Below are positions 1 through 10,826 of a stretch of 64,000 bases of DNA, one piece after another. The notes beneath the pieces were generated by a model that made no database searches, was not told the origin of the DNA, and worked only from the letters and a program-made list of their open reading frames with translations. This stretch comes from Mycoplasma sp. GTDB lineage: Bacteria > Bacillota_I > Bacilli_A > Mycoplasmatales > Metamycoplasmataceae. The stretch covers positions 50,882 to 114,881 of the forward strand of contig JAAEOJ010000337.1 of assembly GCA_024244685.1 (NCBI GenBank), written 5' to 3'. Within the stretch, counting starts at the first letter, position 1. Each line of letters starts with the position of its first letter. The translations under genes and the position numbers were made by a program.

Positions 1-791
1 CATTTGGTGGAAGAGAACAAAGAAATTCAACAAATAAAGGAGAAAATTATCAAACTACAGTTACAATTGATTTTATGTCAGCTATATTAGGTAAAAATAT
101 TTCAAGAACTTTACCAAAATATGAAGTATGTAAAGGATGTTCTGGATCTGGAGCTCACAGTAAAAATGATGTTTCTGTTTGTTCTAGTTGTCAAGGTTCT
201 GGTTCAATAATGAAAGCTTTAAGAACACCTTTTGGATTAGTTAATTCAACAGTAACATGTGATGATTGTGGAGGAGAAGGTAAAAGAATAACAAAAAAAT
301 GTTTAGAATGTAATGGTGATAAAATTACAATTAATAAAAAAGAAATCGAAATTAAAATACCTGCTGGAATTAATAATGGCCAAAATATTATAGTTCAAGG
401 ATTTGGTGGGCCTGGTCATAATGGCGGAGCTTCCGGAGATTTATATCTACAAGCAAATATTATAGAACACAAATATTTTACTAGAGAAGGTAACAATTTA
501 TTTTTAGATGTTCCTGTTTCAGTTATAGATATAATTAAAGGAAATTATATTGATATTCCAACACCATATGGAACTGAGCAAGTAAAAGTTTCTAGCAAGA
601 TTACTTCAGGAACAAGACTAATTTTAAATAATAGAGGAGTCCCATCTGTTTCTAATGGAAGGAAAGGGGATTTAATTATTACAATAAATATTTATGTTCC
701 AAAAACAAACACAAAAGAAACTAATGAACTTTTAAAAATATTTGAAAAAGTAAAAGATAAAAAATCAAGTAAATGATTAAAAGAATTTTAA
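1..791 (+). CDS. dnaJ: Chaperone DnaJ, C-terminal part (5' end outside window)
   Basis: C-terminal part of the Hsp40 co-chaperone that delivers unfolded clients to DnaK and stimulates its ATPase; the J domain lies before the window. The frame is open from base 3. The piece starts at the end of the Gly/Phe linker (FGG), then shows four zinc-ligand pairs: CKGCSGSG, CSSCQGSG, CDDCGGEG and CLECNGDK. The client-binding barrels follow, with the conserved GPGHNGGASGDLY. The fourth zinc repeat has lost its last Gly. The TGA at 774-776 is read as Trp and the frame closes five codons later at TAA 789-791. An intrinsic terminator follows at once, so dnaJ ends its transcript here. Confidence 0.97.
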
Positions 792-816
792 AACAACTTT
801 CAGTTGTTTTTTTATT
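791..816 (+). terminator. Intrinsic terminator of dnaJ
   Basis: Perfect 8-bp hairpin (AAACAACT / AGTTGTTT, 3-base loop) followed by a T-rich run, directly after the dnaJ stop codon. Confidence 0.9.
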
Positions 817-854
817 TTTAAATTTAAAAAAGACATAAATAGTTAAGGAGGAAA

Positions 855-1832
855 ATGAAAAAAGAAATTAAAAGTATAATATCAGATATTCACTCTATTT
901 TTGGTAAAGAGTCAATAATGACATTAGGAAAGAAACCCCAACAAAATATTGATGTAATATCAACTGGTTCTTTATTTATAAATTCAGCACTAGGAATAGG
1001 AGGGTATCCAAAAGGAAGAATAGTAGAGATATATGGACCTGAATCTTCAGGAAAAACAACTTTAGCATTACACGCTATTGCTGAAGTACAAAAAAAAGGT
1101 GGTATTTGTGCTTTTGTAGATGTTGAGCATGCAATAGATCCAAAATACTCAAAAGATTTAAAAGTTAATATAGATGATTTATTGTTATCTCAACCAGATT
1201 CTGCAGAGCAAGCATTAGAGATAGTAGATATTCTTTCAAAAAGTTCAAATGTTGATCTTATAGTTGTTGATTCTGTTGCTGCTTTAGTTCCTGAAGTTGA
1301 GTTAGAAGGAAAAATGAACGATCAAACAATAGGATTACAAGCAAGATTAATGTCAAAAGCATTAAGAAAAATAACAGGTTCTTTAAGTAAAACAAATACA
1401 ACAGTTCTATTTATCAATCAAATAAGAGAAAAAATAGGAGTTATGTTTGGAAGTCCTGAAACCACACCAGGAGGAAGATCCCTTAAATTTTATTCTTCTA
1501 TAAGAATGGAAATAAGAAGAATTTCTTCACTTACTTCTTCTTCAAAAATCATTGGTAATAATGTAAGAGTCAAAGTGGTTAAAAATAAAATGGCTCCACC
1601 ATTCCAACAAATAGAAACAGAAATATATTTTGGGAAAGGAATAAGCAAAGAATCAGAAATTATAAAAATGGCTGAAAAATTTGGTATTTTATTAAAAAAT
1701 GGTTCTTGATATAAATATAAAAACAAAAATATAGCTCACGGAAAAGAAAAATTAATTAAATTATTATCAACAGATAAAGAATTATTAAAACAAATTAATA
1801 AAGAATTATTAATAAAACAAAATGAAAATTAA
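855..1832 (+). CDS. recA: Recombinase RecA
   Basis: Single-strand-DNA-binding ATPase for homologous recombination and recombinational repair; 325 residues, slightly short as in other mollicutes. Walker [10 protein letters not shown] is at residues 61-69, Walker B is in [15 protein letters not shown], and the DNA-binding loop region contains [13 protein letters not shown]. The ATG follows a strong AAGGAGG ribosome site. A TGA at 1707 is Trp; the C-terminal tail then runs to TAA at 1830. The last four codons overlap the start of the C39 exporter, so the two are probably translated from one mRNA. No LexA-type operator is visible upstream. Confidence 0.98.
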
Positions 1833-3858
1833 TAAACAAACAGATGTAAAAGATTGCGGTCTATTTATTTTGCAATCTTTTTATCATATGTTTTATAATG
1901 AATGAATAGATATAAATAAGTTAAAAATGATATCTAGATATGGAAAAAAAGGAATGAATATATCTGGTTTATCACAAACAGCTGATACAATAGGTTTAAA
2001 ATTAACTCCCATGAAAGGTGAATTTGAAGCTTTTAAAGAATTAAAAATAAATAAACCTATAATAACACTAATTGGAAACAAAGTTGAAAATCATTATATA
2101 ATTATAACTTCTTATAAAAATGATAAAATTTATTTCCTTGATCCAATCAGCGGGAAAAAATCAAAAATGAATTTAAAAACATTTAAAGAACTATTTCTTG
2201 GTGTAATTATATATGTTGAAAAAACCTCTATTAAAAATAAAAACAAAAAACAGAATAATTTTATTGAATCTATTTTAAAATTTAAAAAGCATATTCCTGC
2301 TTTATTAATTTCTATATGTTTAACAATAATATTCAATATGTCTAGCTCGATATTATTAAAGGTTATTGTTGATAAAGTTATCCCTGCCGGTATGCATAAT
2401 ACCCTTCTTATTTTAATATTAGGATTTTCTACTTTAGGAGTGATTGGAGTAATCAATAATGGGGTTAGAAACTACATAATTTATAAAATATACTTAAGAA
2501 TAAATAGAGATATGTTTTTAGATATTAATTATAGAATAAAAAATACTGAATTAGAATATTTAAATAAACTAACAAAAGTTGATATTTTAAGGAGAATTAA
2601 CTTAATTGAACCGATTTCTTTATTTTTGAGTTCAGCATTTTTTTCTATTTTTCTTGAAACAACATCGCTTATTATTTCTTTAAGTTTTATGTTATGAATA
2701 AAACCAGAGTTATTATTGATAAGTATTATAGGGTCAATTGTAATAATACTAATAATATTATTAAATAAGAATTTATTAAATAAAAAATACGATAATTATA
2801 TAAAAAAACAATTAGATTTAAATTCTAATATATTTGATACAGTTAATACATTAAAACAAAACAGAACAAAAGAACATAAAGATTATTCATCAATAAAAAC
2901 AGAAAAAAGCTTTTTGAGTTTTAAAAATAAAGATTTAAGTATTTGAAATCTAAATAATGTTTTCGATGCATTAGAAGAGACTGTATCTTCATTACTCCCA
3001 ATAATAGTTATAGGATTTGCTACTAATATGGTTATTGAAAATAAACTTTCAATTGGATTAATGGTTTTATTTTTATCCATGATGAATTATTTTTTATCAC
3101 CTCTAAAAAATATTTCTCATACAATTATGAAGTATCCTTTAATTAAAAAAGAAATGGAAATGTTGGATTTTATTTATAGTTTACCTTTAGAGAAAAAGAA
3201 TATTAAAGGTATTAAAATTGATGAAATTAAAAAAATTGAATTTAAAAATTTTAAATTCTCTTATGAAGTTGATAAGCCAATTTTGAGTTTTAAAAAATTT
3301 GAAATTAATGATTCTATTCATTTAATAGGGAATAATGGAACAGGAAAAACAACTTTATTAAACATTATTAATTTTAATTATCTTCCTAAGGGAGTTAGTA
3401 TCAACGGAATTCCATCAAAACAATTTTATTTAGAAAAATTAAGGGAACAAGTTTATACTAATCAACCAAACGACTTTTTACCTAAGCAAACAGTTATGGA
3501 TTATGCTACATTAGGAGATCCTTTAAAATTAGATAAATTTATTAAAAATATAACAAGAAATGGAGTATTAAAAATTATGAAAGATAAAAATATTTATTTG
3601 GATGCAACAATTTTAAATAACGGAGAAAATTTTTCTTCAGGTCAAAAACAAATAATAAAACTACTACCTTTATTTAGTAGCAATTACTCAATAATTATTA
3701 TTGATGAGGGATTAGAGAATTTAGATATAGATACAAGATTAAAAATTTCTAAAGTAATTTCTAAAGAACAAGAAAATGCAAAATTTATTGAAATATCACA
3801 TACAGGTAAGTTTATTAAAGAAAAGTCTAAAGAAGTTAACATTGAAAAAATTGATTAG
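1822..3858 (+). CDS. Peptidase-C39 ABC exporter (bacteriocin-type processing transporter)
   Basis: Predicted membrane exporter that cuts a double-glycine leader from a peptide and pumps it out using ATP; 678 residues with three fused parts. Residues 1-130 are a C39 cysteine peptidase: Gln6 and Cys12 (QTDVKDCG), His91 (ENHYII) and Asp107 (FLDP) match the catalytic set of the family. Residues about 140-430 form the hydrophobic transmembrane domain. The nucleotide-binding domain has Walker A GNNGTGKTT (about 503-511), signature FSSGQ, Walker B IIIIDEG and an H-loop SHT. Two TGA codons (2695, 2944) are Trp. It starts inside the end of recA and overlaps the small downstream membrane gene. The catalytic residues look intact; the substrate is not adjacent. 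Confidence 0.93.
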
Positions 3859-4234
3859 AATTTCACCCTTTTGTTTAATTACTTTAATTTTTACAATTTT
3901 ATCTTCAATAACTATTTTTGTTGCATTAATAAATTTTAAAATGGATATATCTTTTAAAATAGAATTACAAACTTCTAGTCAAAATGTTAATAAATTTTTT
4001 GTAGATTCATATAGAGCTTCATTATTAAAAAAAACAAATGTCATTAGGTTATATTTTAATGATGCTTTTCATAATGCTACTATTACTGAAATTTTGCAAA
4101 CTCAAGTAAATAATAGATTTAAAGTACTTATATTAGAAAATTTTCCTGATATATTACCCGGTTCCAAAGTTCCTGCTCAAGCAATCTATAAAACAAAAAA
4201 ACTTTATGAAGAAATTTTTGGGAAAATACTCTAA
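3842..4234 (+). CDS. Small single-pass membrane protein, possible HlyD-like exporter accessory
   Basis: About 130 residues, chosen to start at TTG 3842 (LKKLIRISP...), 17 bases inside the end of the exporter gene; an upstream ATG at 3776 would overlap it far more. A basic N-terminus precedes one long hydrophobic segment (about residues 8-32), then a hydrophilic domain of about 95 residues ends in ILPGSKVPAQAIYKTKKLYEEI. That ending resembles the final beta-hairpin and membrane-proximal tail of HlyD-type adaptors, but the coiled-coil part is missing. Position and overlap suggest it works with the C39 exporter. The function is an inference and I do not recognise a named family with certainty. 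Confidence 0.6.
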   Translation: MKKLIRISPFCLITLIFTILSSITIFVALINFKMDISFKIELQTSSQNVNKFFVDSYRASLLKKTNVIRLYFNDAFHNATITEILQTQVNNRFKVLILENFPDILPGSKVPAQAIYKTKKLYEEIFGKIL

Positions 4235-4258
4235 CTATTTAAGTGTATAATTCATAAG

Positions 4259-4708
4259 ATGATTAAATTATATGTTAACAATAAAACAAAATATAACTTT
4301 AAATTTAAAAGGCTTTTTAAAAAAATAATTAAATTAATCAGTAAAGAATTTGGAGTTAAAAAAAATATTGAAATAAGTTTAATTATTATTAATAATAAAG
4401 ATATAAAAAAGTATAACAGGGATTATAGAAATAAAGATTATTCTACTGACATATTAACTTTTCCTCAAAATGGATTAGAATTAGGTAATAAAATAGGTAA
4501 ATATTTAATGGGCGATATTTTTATTTCATTTGAAAAAATAATTTCTCAATCTGAAGAATTTGGTCATAATTTAAAAAGAGAATGAAGTTATATTTTTGCG
4601 CATGGAGTTTTACATTTATTTGGGTTAAATCATATTAAAAAAGAAGAAGAATTATATATGAATAATTTAGCAGAAAAAATAATGAAAAAAATTAAGGTGG
4701 GTAGATAA
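4259..4708 (+). CDS. ybeY: Endoribonuclease YbeY (rRNA maturation factor)
   Basis: Zinc-dependent single-strand endoribonuclease involved in 16S rRNA 3'-end maturation and ribosome quality control; 149 residues, family-typical. The zinc motif is HGVLHLFGLNH near residues 117-127; the middle carries DYRNKDYSTDILTFP and MGDIFIS. A TGA at 4583 is Trp, just before the zinc motif. A TATAAT at 4246-4251 sits seven bases before the ATG. The stop codon overlaps the ATG of dgkA (TAATG), giving the common Firmicute order ybeY-dgkA-era. Confidence 0.95.
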
Positions 4709-5103
4709 TGAAAAAATGAATTAGTAGAGTTATTCAAAAATTTATGTATGCCATAATCGGTATATGAATAACCATCAAGGAAGAAAGATCTTTATTATCA
4801 CACTTAATTATTTCTGTTATTGTAATTGGTTTAGGTGTTTCTGTTAGATTATCATTGAATAGATGAGCTATTTTAATTTTAACAATATCAATAGTTATAG
4901 GTTTTGAGGTTATAAATACATCTGTGGAAGCTTTGGTTGATATGATATCTTTTCGTTATAACTTAAAAGTTAAAAAAGTTAAAGATATTGCTGCTGGTGC
5001 TACATTAGTTGTTTCTATAGCGGCTTTTGCAATTGGTTTGATAATTTTTATTCCTGAGTTAATTGAATTAAAAGAAGGAATAAAGAAAGGTATTTGACAA
5101 TAA
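4708..5103 (+). CDS. dgkA: Diacylglycerol/undecaprenol kinase (DgkA family)
   Basis: Small integral-membrane lipid kinase of 131 residues; Gram-positive members phosphorylate undecaprenol or recycle diacylglycerol. The family core is clear: EVINTSVEALVDMIS followed by KVKDIAAGATLVV, with three hydrophobic segments. Four TGA codons are Trp. In an organism without a wall the likely role is diacylglycerol recycling, which is an inference. It starts on the last base of the ybeY stop, and its own stop lies just before the era ATG, so the three genes are translationally coupled. Confidence 0.92.
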
Positions 5104-5105
5104 TT

Positions 5106-5984
5106 ATGAAAAGTGGATTTGTAGCAATACTAGGAAGACCAAATGTAGGTAAATCAACCCTTTTAAATTCTATTATGAATTATAAGGTTTCAATTACTTC
5201 TAAAGTACCTCAAACAACAAGAGATCAAATAAAAGGTATTTATAATGATGAAGATAGCCAAATTATTTTTATTGATACTCCAGGGATACATAAACCTAAA
5301 CAAAAATTAGGTGAATTTTTAAATTCAAGTTCTTATAAAGCACTAAAAGATATTGATGCAGTTTTATTTCTTCAGCCAATAGACGAAGAAATAGGTCCTG
5401 GAGATAAATTAATAATTGAGAAAATAAAAAATCAAAAAAATAAAATAGCATTAATAACAAAAGTTGATTTAGAAACAAATCCAGAAAAACTTCAACAAAG
5501 AGCTTTAAAGTTAAAATCATATGGTTTTAAATTAGTTTTAGGAGCATCTCATAAGTATAAAGATTCAATAAAACAAATTATTAAAGAAATTAAATTAAAG
5601 TTACAAAAAGGTGAAAAGTATTATGATGATGAAATTATAACTGATAAATCAATTAGCTTTATTTCTAAAGAAATAATACGAGAATCAGCAATTAAATATT
5701 TAAAAGATGAATTGCCCCATTCAATAGGAGTAGAAATTTTAACTTTTGATGAATCAAATCCTAATAAATTTTTAATAGAAGCTAGAATTTATTGTGATAG
5801 AGAAAGTCAAAAAGGTATTATTATCGGTAATAAAGGAAGTATGATTAAAAAAATAGGTGAATCAGCCAGAAAAAATATTGCATATTATTTAAATAATAAA
5901 ATACATTTAGACTTAAAGGTTAAAGTTAATAAAAAATGAACTGATAGTATTGAGAAAATAAAAAAGTTGGGATATACTATTTAA
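5106..5984 (+). CDS. era: GTPase Era
   Basis: Essential GTPase that binds the 3' end of 16S rRNA during 30S assembly; 292 residues. G1 is GRPNVGKS, G3 is DTPGIH, G4 is the reduced TKVD, and the C-terminal KH domain carries GIIIGNKGSMIKKIGE. I chose ATG 5106 rather than the TTG at 5094 because it gives the usual MKSGFVAILGRPNVGKS start. A TGA at 5937 is Trp and the frame ends at TAA 5982-5984. In many Firmicutes recO follows era; here a small regulator gene takes that place. Confidence 0.97.
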
Positions 5985-6003
5985 ATATATAAAAAGGAGA
6001 CTA

Positions 6004-6318
6004 ATGAATATACATGAATTTTTAAAAATATTGGCATGTGAAACTAAGTTAAAGTTGTTAACTTATATTTATTCATGTAATTGTAAATATTGTGTAAATG
6101 ATTTAGTTAAAAAGATAGGTACTTCTCAAGCAAATATTTCAAAACATTTAATACAAATGGAAAAAGAAGGTGTTTTAAAAAAGGAAATAATTCAAAAAAC
6201 ATCATATTATAAAGTAAATGATAATTTTATCAAAAAATGAAAAAACATTTTAGAACCTATATTTAAAAAAAACATTTTAAAAAACGTTTTGTGTAATTGT
6301 GTTAAAAATAAAATATAA
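6004..6318 (+). CDS. ArsR-family winged-helix regulator, cysteine-rich
   Basis: 104-residue predicted metal- or redox-responsive repressor. The N-terminal two-thirds is an ArsR-type winged helix with recognition helix TSQANISKHLIQMEKEGVL and a wing ending SYYKV. Cysteines are unusually frequent for this genome: Cys12, the CNCKYC cluster at residues 25-30, and a C-terminal CNC at about 97-99. That pattern suggests a bound thiophilic metal such as zinc, cadmium or copper, but the ligand is not decidable here. The ATG follows AAAGGAG. No metal transporter lies beside it; the next gene is the T-box-controlled glyS, so its target is unknown. Confidence 0.85.
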
Positions 6319-6323
6319 ATTGC

Positions 6324-6436
6324 TATAATTTTATTAATAATATTAAGGGCTTGGAAACCTGAATTTATAAAAATTAATATTTAAAAAGAGTCCTTGAAGG
6401 GTGGAACGTTGGCCCCTTCAATAAGGATTTTTTATT
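6324..6436 (+). promoter_or_regulatory. Compact T-box leader of glyS with promoter
   Basis: A TATAAT at 6324-6329 starts a leader of about 120 bases. It contains GGGTGGAACGTTGG (6400-6413), a version of the T-box consensus AGGGUGGNACC. The UGGA bulge would pair with UCCA, the 3' end expected of tRNA-Gly (discriminator U), matching the downstream gene. TCCTTGAAGGG (6391-6401) pairs with CCCTTC-AAT-AAGGA (6414-6427), followed by a T-run, as in an intrinsic terminator. There is too little room upstream for a normal Stem I. A possible Gly codon GGC lies at 6358-6360. The element is well supported, its exact switching fold is not. Confidence 0.85.
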
Positions 6437-6459
6437 TTTATAAAAAGAATGGAGAAAAC

Positions 6460-7815
6460 ATGGAAAAAGATATGAAAAATATAATAAACCACTTAAAAAC
6501 ATCTGGATATGTTTATCAAGGTTCCGAAATATACGGAGGTCTTGCTAATACATGAGATTATGGACCTTTAGGTGTGTTGTTAAATAAAAACTTAAAAGAC
6601 TTGTGGTGAAAAGAATTTATAACAAAAGAGCCAAATAATTTTGGGCTAGATTCAAAAATTCTTATGAACCCAAAAACATGAGAAGCTTCAGGGCATATAA
6701 ATAATTTTTCAGATCCTTTAATTGAAAACAAAATCAATGGTAAACGTTATAGAGCCGATAAAATAATTGAAGAATTCAACCCCAATATTAATGCTGAAAA
6801 AATGAGTAATAAAGAAATGGAAGAGTTTATCAATAAAGAATTTAAAGAATATGATGGAAGTAAAACTGATTGAACAAACATTAGAGAATTTCATTTAATG
6901 TTTGAAACACAACAAGGTGTTGTTATGGATAAAAAATCAACAGTATTTTTGAGACCTGAAACCGCTCAAGGTATTTTTGTTAATTTCAAGAATATCCAAA
7001 GATCTCAAAGAGCTAAAATACCTTTTGGAGTAGGTCAAATAGGTAAATCTTTTAGAAATGAAGTAACTCCAGGTAACTTTATTTTTAGAACTAGAGAATT
7101 TGAACAAATGGAATTAGAATATTTCATTAAACCTGGAAAAGATATTGAAGCATATAATTATTATGTAGAAAAATCATTCAATTTTATAAAATTATTAGGA
7201 ATTAATAATTCAAATTTAAAGTTAAGAGTTCACGATAAAGAAGAATTAGCTCATTATTCTAAAGGTACAACTGATATTGAATATAAATTTCCTTTTGGTT
7301 GAGGAGAATTAATGGGTATTTCAAATAGAACTGATTTTGACTTAAAATCTCATTCAAAATACTCAGGGGAAAAGTTAGAATATAGAAATCCTATTACAAA
7401 TGAAATTTACACACCTTTTGTTATAGAACCTTCTTTAGGTCTTGATAGATTAGCTTTAACAGTTATTTGTGATGCTTTTACAAATGAAACTTTAGAGGAT
7501 GGAACCGAAAGGATAGTTTTAAAAATTTCTAAGCAACTAGCGCCTTATAAATTAGCTATTTTACCACTTACAAAAAAATTATCCTTAAATGCAAAAAAAT
7601 TATTTAATGAATTATTGGATAATAATATTTCTTGTACATATGATGAAACGGGATCAATAGGAAAAAGATATAGAAGACAAGATTCTATAGGTACTCCATT
7701 TTCAATTACATATGATTTTGATTCATTAGAAGATAATAAAGTTACTATTAGAGATAGGGATACTATGACACAAACTAGAGTTGATATAAATAAAATAATT
7801 AAATTCATTCAATAA
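6460..7815 (+). CDS. glyS: Glycyl-tRNA synthetase, dimeric class II type
   Basis: Charges tRNA-Gly; 451 residues, the single-chain homodimeric form, compact as in mollicutes. The N-terminus has [24 protein letters not shown]; motif 2 is in [23 protein letters not shown]; motif 3 is in [15 protein letters not shown]; the C-terminus holds an anticodon-binding domain ([13 protein letters not shown]...). Several TGA codons are Trp. The ATG follows a GGAG ribosome site right after the T-box terminator, so expression should rise when uncharged tRNA-Gly accumulates. The symbol follows common mollicute use for this type. Confidence 0.96.
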
Positions 7816-7898
7816 GAATTTAATTATTTTATTTATCAAAGTATTATTTCAGTAATAATATTTATGTTAAAATTAATGATATTATAAGGTGGTATTTT

Positions 7899-9611
7899 AT
7901 GTCTGTAAGTAACAGTATTTTTGAACAAATAAAAAACGCTACAGATATTGTATCTGAAATTTCCGTTTATGTAGATCTAGTTAAAAAAGGAAGAAATTAT
8001 TGAGGCATTTGTCCTTTTCATGATGATACTTCTCCTTCGATGTCGGTTTCTCCTGAAAAACAATTATTTAAATGTTTTGTTTGTCAAGTAGGAGGAAATG
8101 TAATGACTTTTATTTCTAATTATGAAAATATTTCTTTTGTTGAAGCAACTAAAAAGATTGCTGATAAAGTAGGGATAAATTTTAACTCTAAAACAAAAGT
8201 AGAGAATAAATATAATAAGCAACAATTAGAAACATTAAAAATACTTAAAGAAGCAATGAATTTTTTTCAATATTCACTTTCAATTAAAGAAGAAAGAATT
8301 GGTAAATATTTAAATGAAAGAAATATAACACTGCAAGAAACAGAAAAATATTCAATTGGTTACGCTCCTTTTGAAGGTCTTGTTAAGTTCTTAAAAAGTA
8401 AAGAATATGATGATTCATTAATAATAAATTCTTCTTTAGCAACTGAAAATCTTTCGGATTTTTTTAGAGATAGATTAATTTTCGGTATAAAGAATTACGA
8501 AGGTGAAATTGTAGGTTTTTCAGCTAGAATTCTAGGTGATAAAAAAGGACCAAAGTATATCAACTCAACAGAAACAACTTTATTTGATAAAAGAAAAATT
8601 TTATATAATTTTAAAAATGCGGAATCACACATTAGGAAAACAAAAGAAATTATAATAACCGAAGGTTATATGGATGTTATAGCTTTATCTAGAGCTGATG
8701 TATTCAATGCTGTTGCTATCATGGGGACAGCATTAACAATTGAACATACACAAAAACTTATGAATAAAACTGTTATCCTTATGTTAGATTCTGATAATGC
8801 CGGAATAAATGCAACCTTAAGATCAATTAGAAAATTAATACCTTATAACCAATCTATATTTGTTGTACAAAATAATTCTAAATTAGATCCTGATGAATAT
8901 TTAGAAAAATACGGAAAAATAAAATTGCAAGATTTAATTAAAAAAAGAATTCACGCTTTGGAATTTATATTTAAAAAAACTATTGAAAAATTTGGGAATG
9001 ATTCACCTGAAAAAGTTGAAAGTTTTTTAAAAACTTTTACCAAATATTTGGCCAATGTATCTCAAACATACAAGGATTTTTATATTAATAAATTATCAAA
9101 TTTTTTGAATGTGAATAAAGACACAATAAAAGAAATGGTTGATAATAACCCTAAAATAGAATCTCTACCAATAAAATCACAAACAAAATCAATAATAGTT
9201 GAAGAAACACATAAATTAAAATCAAAAGATAAAATAAATAAAAATAAATGATCTATTAAGTTATTATCAGCTATGATTAATAAACCAACATTAATTCCTA
9301 TTTATGAAAAAAGTCATGTAAATTTTATTGATCCAATGTTGCAAGTGATGGGAACTTATATAGTAAAATTAAATAATGGAATTAAAAATAAACCAAACAA
9401 AGAGATTCGCGATAAACTTGAAGGCATAAAAAATTACATGAAGGATGAAAAAAAATTAAATGAAGCAGAGTTTCATGATTTAATAGAAGTTGTGAATAAA
9501 AATTTTCATTTTGAAAAATTAAATAAATATCAAAAAAAATTAAAAAATAAAGATGTAGATAAAACTCAAATTTTAGAGATAATGGCAGATATTATTAAGG
9601 AGAGAGAATAA
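7899..9611 (+). CDS. dnaG: DNA primase DnaG
   Basis: Makes RNA primers at the replication fork; 570 residues. The CHC2 zinc ribbon uses Cys38, His41, Cys59 and Cys62 (CPFH...CFVC followed by GG). The TOPRIM core has IIITEGYMDVIAL with the catalytic Glu, and LMLDSDNAG with the acidic pair. A C-terminal helical region should contact DnaB helicase. TGA at 9249 is Trp. The start ATG 7899 follows a GGTGG site. The stop abuts the rpoD ATG with no gap, preserving the classic dnaG-rpoD macromolecular-synthesis pair without rpsU. Confidence 0.97.
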
Positions 9612-10826
9612 ATGGCAAAAGTAACAGAAAAAAATTCATATGAATTTATTATAAAATTATTAAAAAAACAACAAGAAAAAAATAAAGGTGATTTTTTAAG
9701 TCAAGAAGAAGTATTTTCTATTTTAGATAAAAAAAAGATATTGGTTTCAGAAGAAGGTGCAGATGAATTGATGGAACTTCTTATAAACAAGAAAATAATT
9801 TCTAAAGATATTGATGAAGGAGATTTTGATGATGTTGAAGAAGTTTTAAATAACGAAAATAAAGTTGTTGAACTAAAGACATTTGATGAAACACAAGAAA
9901 TTTCATTAAAAGATATTCCTCAATCTAAAATAGTAACAGATAAAAGTATGGAAAATAAACTTACAGAAACTGATGATATAGTTAAATGATATATGCGTTG
10001 AATTGGTAAGTATGGAAAACTATTAAACCACTCAGAGGAAATAGAGTTAGCAAAAAGAATTCAAAAAAATGATAAAAGAGCTAGAGAAATTCTTATAAGA
10101 AGAAACCTTAGACTTGTTGTTAATAATGCTAAAAAATATAAAAATAGAGGACTTTCATTTATTGATTTAATTTCAGAAGGAAATGCAGGTTTATTAAAAG
10201 CAGTTTCAAAATATGAATGAGAAAGAGGTTTTAAGTTTTCCACTTATGCCACTTGATGAGTTCGTCAAGCAATAACAAGAGCTGTTGCTGATCAAGCAAG
10301 AACTATTCGTGTACCAGTACATATGGTTGAAACAATTAATAAATTAATTAAAATAGAAAGAGAATTACATCAAGAATTAGGTCGTAAACCATCAGATGAT
10401 GAATTAGCAAAAGAATATGGTAATGGTTTTACTGCTGAAAAAGTACAATATATTAGAAAAATTAATATAGATCCTATTTCACTTGATAAACCTATAGGGA
10501 AAGAGGACGATTCTTCTTTTTCAGATTTTGTTGGAGATGATTCATCACTTTCTCCTGTTGATTTTGCTGCCAATGAAGAATTATCAAAGGTCTTGTTGCA
10601 AATGCTTGATACTCATTTAGAGGAACGAGAAAGAGAAGTTATTAAAATGAGATATGGAATAGGTTTGGATGAAAAAGGTAAACGTATGAAGACTCATACT
10701 CTTGATGAAATTGGCGAAAAATTTGATGTTACAAGAGAAAGAATTAGACAAATAGAATCAAAAGTATTAAGAAGATTAAGACATCCTCAAAAGAGAAGGA
10801 AGTTAAGAGATTTTATAAATGATTAA
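9612..10826 (+). CDS. rpoD: Primary RNA polymerase sigma factor RpoD
   Basis: Vegetative sigma-70 factor of 404 residues. After a short acidic N-terminus, region 2 is seen in [19 protein letters not shown] and [18 protein letters not shown] (two TGA Trp codons in the WW pair that helps open the -10 box). Region 3 has [18 protein letters not shown]. Region 4.2 has [21 protein letters not shown]. It follows dnaG directly and overlaps the next gene by 8 bases. The window's many TATAAT boxes with poor -35 matches are the kind of promoter this factor would read. Confidence 0.97.

Noticed and set aside
5094..5105. TTG start for era
   Set aside because: The ATG at 5106 gives the conserved N-terminus; the TTG adds four residues and lies inside dgkA.
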